Part shown: piece after piece, positions 60,347 through 64,000 of the stretch
Layout of the letters: the number at the start of each line of letters is the position of its first letter
Numbering within the stretch: the stretch's first letter is position 1
Assembly (NCBI GenBank): GCA_963715565.1
Contig: OY970256.1
Span: forward strand, 1,736,001 to 1,800,000
Direction of reading: 5' to 3'
From: JACVRN01 sp963715565
GTDB lineage: Bacteria > Acidobacteriota > Blastocatellia > Pyrinomonadales > Pyrinomonadaceae
Length of the DNA stretch: 64,000 bases
Notes under the pieces: generated by a model
Database searches by the model: none
The model's input: only the letters and a program-made list of their open reading frames with translations
What the model was told of the DNA's origin: nothing
Position numbers and translations under genes: made by a program

Positions 60347-61122
60347 TAAAGTAAGTAACGCGGGTGCTCGGGGTCGCGCTCGAAGGCTCGGCAGACGAGG
60401 CCCGTGGAAAATGCTTCTTCAAATTCGCGGCGGACGCGCTGTTGTTCGCGGCGGGCGCGGTCGGCGTCCCTGCGTATGAGCCCGTACCAGTCGGGCGGAA
60501 TCTCTATCGTGCGAGCGGGCGCGGGCATCTGCTCGGGCTCGCGGCCTTCGCTGAGAGCGACAACGCGCGGGCTCTGAAGCTCCCACTCGGCAAAGAGGCG
60601 GTCGCTGTCGATGCCGCGCGCTGCCTCTACATCATAGGCGCTTGAGGTGCTGTAATCCGTGCCGTAAAAGTTCTCGACGTAAGAGCGCACCACGACGCCC
60701 AGCCGGTTGAGATTAAAGTGTGCGTTGCGCGCCTGCATGGGGTCCCACGTCCAGGTGATAAAAGTTTTTCCTTCGGCAATGCTTTTGGAGCGTTGCGCCC
60801 ATTTGAGCAGCGCGCCCAGTTTACGGTTCTGGTATTCCTGTTTGACGGCCATCATGTGCGAGTAGCCTATGACTTCGCTCTGCCCGCGAACGGCGGCCAG
60901 TTGATGCACAAAGCCTACGAGCTTCTCTTTATCAAAAACTCCGAGCGTCCAGCCGCCCGCGCGGCGCGAGACAATCAAGTGGCGGCGCGGGCTAATCTCC
61001 AAATCGGGAAGGGCGAAGACTTCACGCTGTAACTCAATGCACGCATCGAACTCTTCGATGGTCGTGCATTCGCGCACGTCGAAGACTTCAAACGTATTCC
61101 AGCTATCTTCCCCGCCAAGCAT
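60292..61122 (-). CDS. GNAT-family acetyltransferase (COG3375-like)
   Basis: Protein of 276 residues. CIELQREVFALPDLEISPRRHLIVSRRAGGWTLGVFD and GYSHMMAVKQEYQNRKLGALLKWAQRSKSI (in parts) form the acetyl-CoA-binding core; WDPMQARNAHFNLNRLGVVVRSYVENFYG is typical of the COG3375 branch. The last about 20 residues are encoded by the right arm and loop of the GGGATGA repeat (RRDEGGGMRDEKEAIQH), so the repeat has extended the protein. The substrate is unknown. Confidence 0.85.
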   Translation of the reverse strand: MLGGEDSWNTFEVFDVRECTTIEEFDACIELQREVFALPDLEISPRRHLIVSRRAGGWTLGVFDKEKLVGFVHQLAAVRGQSEVIGYSHMMAVKQEYQNRKLGALLKWAQRSKSIAEGKTFITWTWDPMQARNAHFNLNRLGVVVRSYVENFYGTDYSTSSAYDVEAARGIDSDRLFAEWELQSPRVVALSEGREPEQMPAPARTIEIPPDWYGLIRRDADRARREQQRVRREFEEAFSTGLVCRAFERDPEHPRYLLYRRDEGGGMRDEKEAIQH

Positions 61123-61280
61123 TTAGTTTTGAATTTTCCGTTGTGGCTTCTACTCTTAACCTAAATCTCTAAACTTATAAAGTCATTTCGGTAAACCAAT
61201 CCCCTTCGACGCGCGGAATTTTTCGGTCAACCGTGCGCGCCGTCGATGTCTTCGACAAAATTGATGAGGAGAATTCGAAA

Positions 61281-61360
61281 AGCCGTAAATCGTGAATCGT
61301 AAATCGTGAATGGAGAAAAGCAGCTCCTCTATTCACGATTTACGATTTACGATTTACGGC
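61281..61360. repeat. Heptamer inverted repeat (AATCGTA type)
   Basis: The left arm (61281-61312) and right arm (61329-61360) are near-perfect complements made of AATCGTA and AATCGTG heptamers. The stop codon of the fusion gene at 61347 (CGT-AAA-TCG-TAA) is made from the repeat. Confidence 0.85.
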
Positions 61361-64000
61361 TTCCTCCCTTTTCCCCCGCGCCTTTTTCGGCCAGCCAAAT
61401 CTCTCGCGGGCGCACGGTTGGGGAAACAAGATGAACGCGCAAGCCCTCTACGTCGCTGCGGTGAACAATCGCGGCGCGGCGGTGCGTTAAGAAGGCACAA
61501 AGGGCTTGCTCGGCAATCATGCGTTGCAATTCTGTGTAGAGCCGCGCGCGCTCGGCGCGGTTAACAACGGTGCGCGCACGCTCCGAGAGATGCTCGATTT
61601 CAAGCACGCGCGCCGTGCGCCAGCGCGACTGGCGGTTGGCCGAATGAAACAGCATGTAAGTGAAATTGTCCGGGTCTGCGTAATCGGCGTACCAGCGAAG
61701 CTCTGCCAGCCGCGCACGCCCCTCGCGCGCAGCCTGAACCAGTTCTTCTATGTCAACTACTTTTAGTTCACACTCAATGCCTATATCACTCAACTGCTCG
61801 CAGATGATTGTCCCGGCCTCTTCCGATGCCGATTGTTCCGGCACGGAGCGCCACAATTCCAGCTTCAAGCCGTTCGCGTGGCCCGCCTCTTTCATCAAAC
61901 GGCGCGCGCGCTCCGGGTCGTATTCAAGCCCGCGATAGCTCGCATCGTAGCCCATCAAGCCCGGCGGAATCGGCCCTGCTGCCGCGACAGCCATCCCGCC
62001 ATAAGCTTCACGCACGAGCCGCTCCCGGTCAATCGCATGCGCGACCGCTCGACGCACACGCACGTCATCGAAAGGCTCCTGCTCTGCGTCGAAGGCTAAA
62101 AATTGCGTGTGCAGTTGTGTGGCAAAGACGGTGTTGGCATGCCATTCGGGGTCGGAAGTCAAACGCCCGACGCGCTCTGCGGAATCTTCGCGCAGGAAAG
62201 CAAGCTTGCCCTGACGAAAGCGGTCGAAGAGTTTTTCGCCGTCCTCGTCATAAAGAATCGTCACGTCGTCAACATACGGCTTGCGCCCGTCCCAGTAATC
62301 GTCAAAGCGCGCCAACTCGACCCTGCCCTTTTCCGTATCGTAGCTCGTCAGACGAAACGCGCCCGTCCCGATGGGATGATTCTTGAAGCGTTCTCCTCCG
62401 TCTGCCTCTATCTCTTCTTCGGGCACGATCGCAGCGAAGCTCAAACAGAGCATCGGCAGGAAAAATGCCAGGGGCTCTACCAGCTCAAGCTCTACGGTGT
62501 GCGTAGCAGTAGCGCGCACACCCGGCAGCTCATCCGTTTCGCCCGTCGAAAACGGACGCGCGCCAATCAGGTTCATAAAGACCCAGCGGCCCGAACGCGA
62601 TTCCCTGAGCGTGCGGCGTATGGAATAGACTACGTCATCCGCATTCATCACGCGCCCGTTATGAAAACGCACGCCCTCGCGCAGGTGAAACGTGTAGGTC
62701 CGACCGTCCGAAGAGATTTCCCACCTCTCCGCGAGCATAGGCTCAACCCCAGCGCCCTCACCCGCAGCAACCAATCCTTCTAGGACGAGGCTTAGTTGGT
62801 TCGAGCTTGTGACCGTGATTGATTCGAGCACGTCGAACGACGGAATGTGATCCGCCACGCCGAAGGAGAGATGACCGCCGCGACGCGGCTCCGGCAATTG
62901 GAAGTAGCCTACGGAATCGCGCAGGGAAGCAGCTTCGTGATCCAGTAGCCCGGCGGTGTAGTTCATCTGGACAATCGAAGCCTGATTGCGCGTCACGGCA
63001 TCGCGTATGACTTCGATAGCGCGCAGGACTTCTTCCGTGCCGCGATGCTGCTCGCCCACAGCGCCGCCAATCTGTTCTACAACTTCCGTCAATTGCTCCA
63101 TCGCCAGCGCGATGTGTTTGGAAGCGGCGGCCTGTTCCTGCATCGCGCGGCGCACCTGCTCTGTCAGCTCGGCCATGTGCAGCGCACGCTCGCCTATCTG
63201 CTTGGAGGTCTCGGCCTGCTCGCTCGTCGCGCGTTCTATCTCCTGCGCGCGTCGGCGCACCTGTCCCATCAGCTCTGTGACTTGATGAGATTCGAGGCTC
63301 TGCGTGGTGGAGGCTTCGGCAATCTGGCGTATGGCGGAAGCTGCGAGGCTCGTCTTGCTGCTGATTTCCTTGAGCGAAGAGGCTGCGCGCTCGGATAGCT
63401 CCACGCCCTTATCCGCGAGCTGGCGATTGTCTGCGGTCTGCGCGACCGCCGTCGAGACAGCTTCGCGCACGCCCTTGATAAGCTCGTCAATCTCTGCTGT
63501 AGAGCGCGCAGTCCTCTCCGACAGCTCTTTGATTTCTTCTGCGACGACGGCAAAGCCGCGCCCCTGCTGGCCTGCCTGCGCGGCCAGAATGCGCGCGTTT
63601 AAGGCCAGAAGGTTTGTGCGGTCTGCGATTTCTTCGATGACGCGCGTGATTGCGCCGATGCGTTCCGAACGCTCGCCGAGCGCAGAGATGGTCTCGGCGG
63701 CTTTCTCTATCCCGCGCCGGGTGGCGCGCATGGATTCGGCTGTTTCGAGGACGACGTGCGTCCCCTGCTCTGCCGAATGCTGGACTTCTTCCGCAAGAAC
63801 CGCCGTTTCTCCAACCGCGAGCCCGACGCGCTGCGTCGAATCGTCAATAGCGCGCATCGAGCGCTCGGTTTCGTCCGTCGCGTTCGCCAAAGATTCCGTC
63901 GAAGCGGCGACGTTTCGAACCGAAGCTGCCATCTCTTCGATGGAAGACGCCGTCTCTTCGACGAAAGCCGTCAAGGCATCGGCGTTCGCAGAGACTTCAT
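61347..64000 (-). CDS. Methyl-accepting domain fused to family-5 solute-binding protein (5' end outside window)
   Basis: At least 883 residues; the frame is open to the window edge and no start codon is present. The visible N-terminal part (about 355 residues) is a chemoreceptor signalling coiled coil, with the hairpin tip RIGAITRVIEEIADRTNLLALNARILAAQAGQQGRGFAVVAEE (in parts). The tip differs from the consensus NAAIEAARAGE. A family-5 extracellular solute-binding domain (RGGHLSFGVADHIPSFDV .. HLREGVRFHNGRVMNADDVVYSIRRTL ..) follows. Such binding proteins are normally periplasmic, chemoreceptor tips cytoplasmic; no membrane segment or signal peptide separates them. The last three codons and the stop come from a heptamer repeat. 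Confidence 0.85.
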   Translation of the reverse strand, partial: EVSANADALTAFVEETASSIEEMAASVRNVAASTESLANATDETERSMRAIDDSTQRVGLAVGETAVLAEEVQHSAEQGTHVVLETAESMRATRRGIEKAAETISALGERSERIGAITRVIEEIADRTNLLALNARILAAQAGQQGRGFAVVAEEIKELSERTARSTAEIDELIKGVREAVSTAVAQTADNRQLADKGVELSERAASSLKEISSKTSLAASAIRQIAEASTTQSLESHQVTELMGQVRRRAQEIERATSEQAETSKQIGERALHMAELTEQVRRAMQEQAAASKHIALAMEQLTEVVEQIGGAVGEQHRGTEEVLRAIEVIRDAVTRNQASIVQMNYTAGLLDHEAASLRDSVGYFQLPEPRRGGHLSFGVADHIPSFDVLESITVTSSNQLSLVLEGLVAAGEGAGVEPMLAERWEISSDGRTYTFHLREGVRFHNGRVMNADDVVYSIRRTLRESRSGRWVFMNLIGARPFSTGETDELPGVRATATHTVELELVEPLAFFLPMLCLSFAAIVPEEEIEADGGERFKNHPIGTGAFRLTSYDTEKGRVELARFDDYWDGRKPYVDDVTILYDEDGEKLFDRFRQGKLAFLREDSAERVGRLTSDPEWHANTVFATQLHTQFLAFDAEQEPFDDVRVRRAVAHAIDRERLVREAYGGMAVAAAGPIPPGLMGYDASYRGLEYDPERARRLMKEAGHANGLKLELWRSVPEQSASEEAGTIICEQLSDIGIECELKVVDIEELVQAAREGRARLAELRWYADYADPDNFTYMLFHSANRQSRWRTARVLEIEHLSERARTVVNRAERARLYTELQRMIAEQALCAFLTHRRAAIVHRSDVEGLRVHLVSPTVRPREIWLAEKGAGEKGGSRKS

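Overview
The window is a chromosomal segment of a moderately GC-rich, Gram-negative-type bacterium, most likely an acidobacterium of the Blastocatellia type (inference, no tree was run). Pointers are the VWFA-type secreted protein typical of Acidobacteria at 14.0-15.1 kb, carboxypeptidase-regulatory-like and CHRD secreted proteins, a LysW-like zinc ribbon, abundant lipoproteins, and many palindromic intergenic repeats of kinds common in environmental acidobacterial genomes. Genes are dense and start codons are often GTG or TTG.

Layout. 0-5 kb (minus strand): lepB, rnc, a secreted TPR-like protein and an unusual penicillin-binding transpeptidase. 5.6-9.4 kb: an NtrB/NtrC-type two-component pair split by two small AT-rich genes (a DUF413/MaoP-like protein and an antitoxin-like protein) and a palindromic repeat. 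9.5-15.4 kb: small membrane proteins, lipoproteins and secreted proteins (DUF4126, DUF4349, DsbD-alpha-like, VWFA) and a LysW-like protein. 15.7-35.4 kb: a large lasso-peptide gene cluster. 35.8-45.7 kb: an SGNH hydrolase, a NarL-type two-component pair, a PilZ protein, a large secreted protein, a second subtilisin and ruvC. 45.7-47.95 kb: an AT-rich island bounded by iterated motifs. 48-64 kb: a sugar dehydrogenase, CHRD, an AraC regulator, yebC-yggU-yggT-yggS, tRNA-Leu(CAG), ligA, an M20 hydrolase, a GNAT protein, and a chemoreceptor domain fused to a solute-binding protein (cut by the window edge).

The lasso cluster is the main biological system. A 48-residue precursor (27141-27287) carries the lasso leader motif and a 19-residue core with Asp9 as a plausible ring acceptor. 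B1 (RRE), B2 (protease) and C (cyclase) lie at 30.4-35.4 kb. Downstream of the precursor, in one long co-directional run, lie an HprK-like kinase, two PRMT-fold methyltransferases that seem to carry RRE-like winged-helix extensions, an ABC exporter, two tandem phytanoyl-CoA-dioxygenase-like enzymes, a nucleotidyltransferase-family protein, a GT-C-like membrane protein and a membrane protein made of three repeats. A third 2-oxoglutarate oxygenase sits beside B2/C. One methyltransferase keeps the PRMT double-E loop and a THW-like loop, and the core contains an Arg-Gly step, so arginine methylation of a lasso peptide is a testable idea.

Two further systems stand out. (1) Two c-di-GMP-I (GEMM-I) riboswitch aptamers at 28.53-28.65 kb (+) and 43.99-44.11 kb (-) each lead a secreted S8 protease gene. 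A canonical PilZ gene lies nearby, which suggests c-di-GMP control of extracellular proteolysis. (2) About ten intergenic inverted repeats have arms made of tandem 7-bp units, with a different heptamer at almost every locus. They sit on or within a few bases of stop codons, and in several cases the repeat itself supplies the stop codon.
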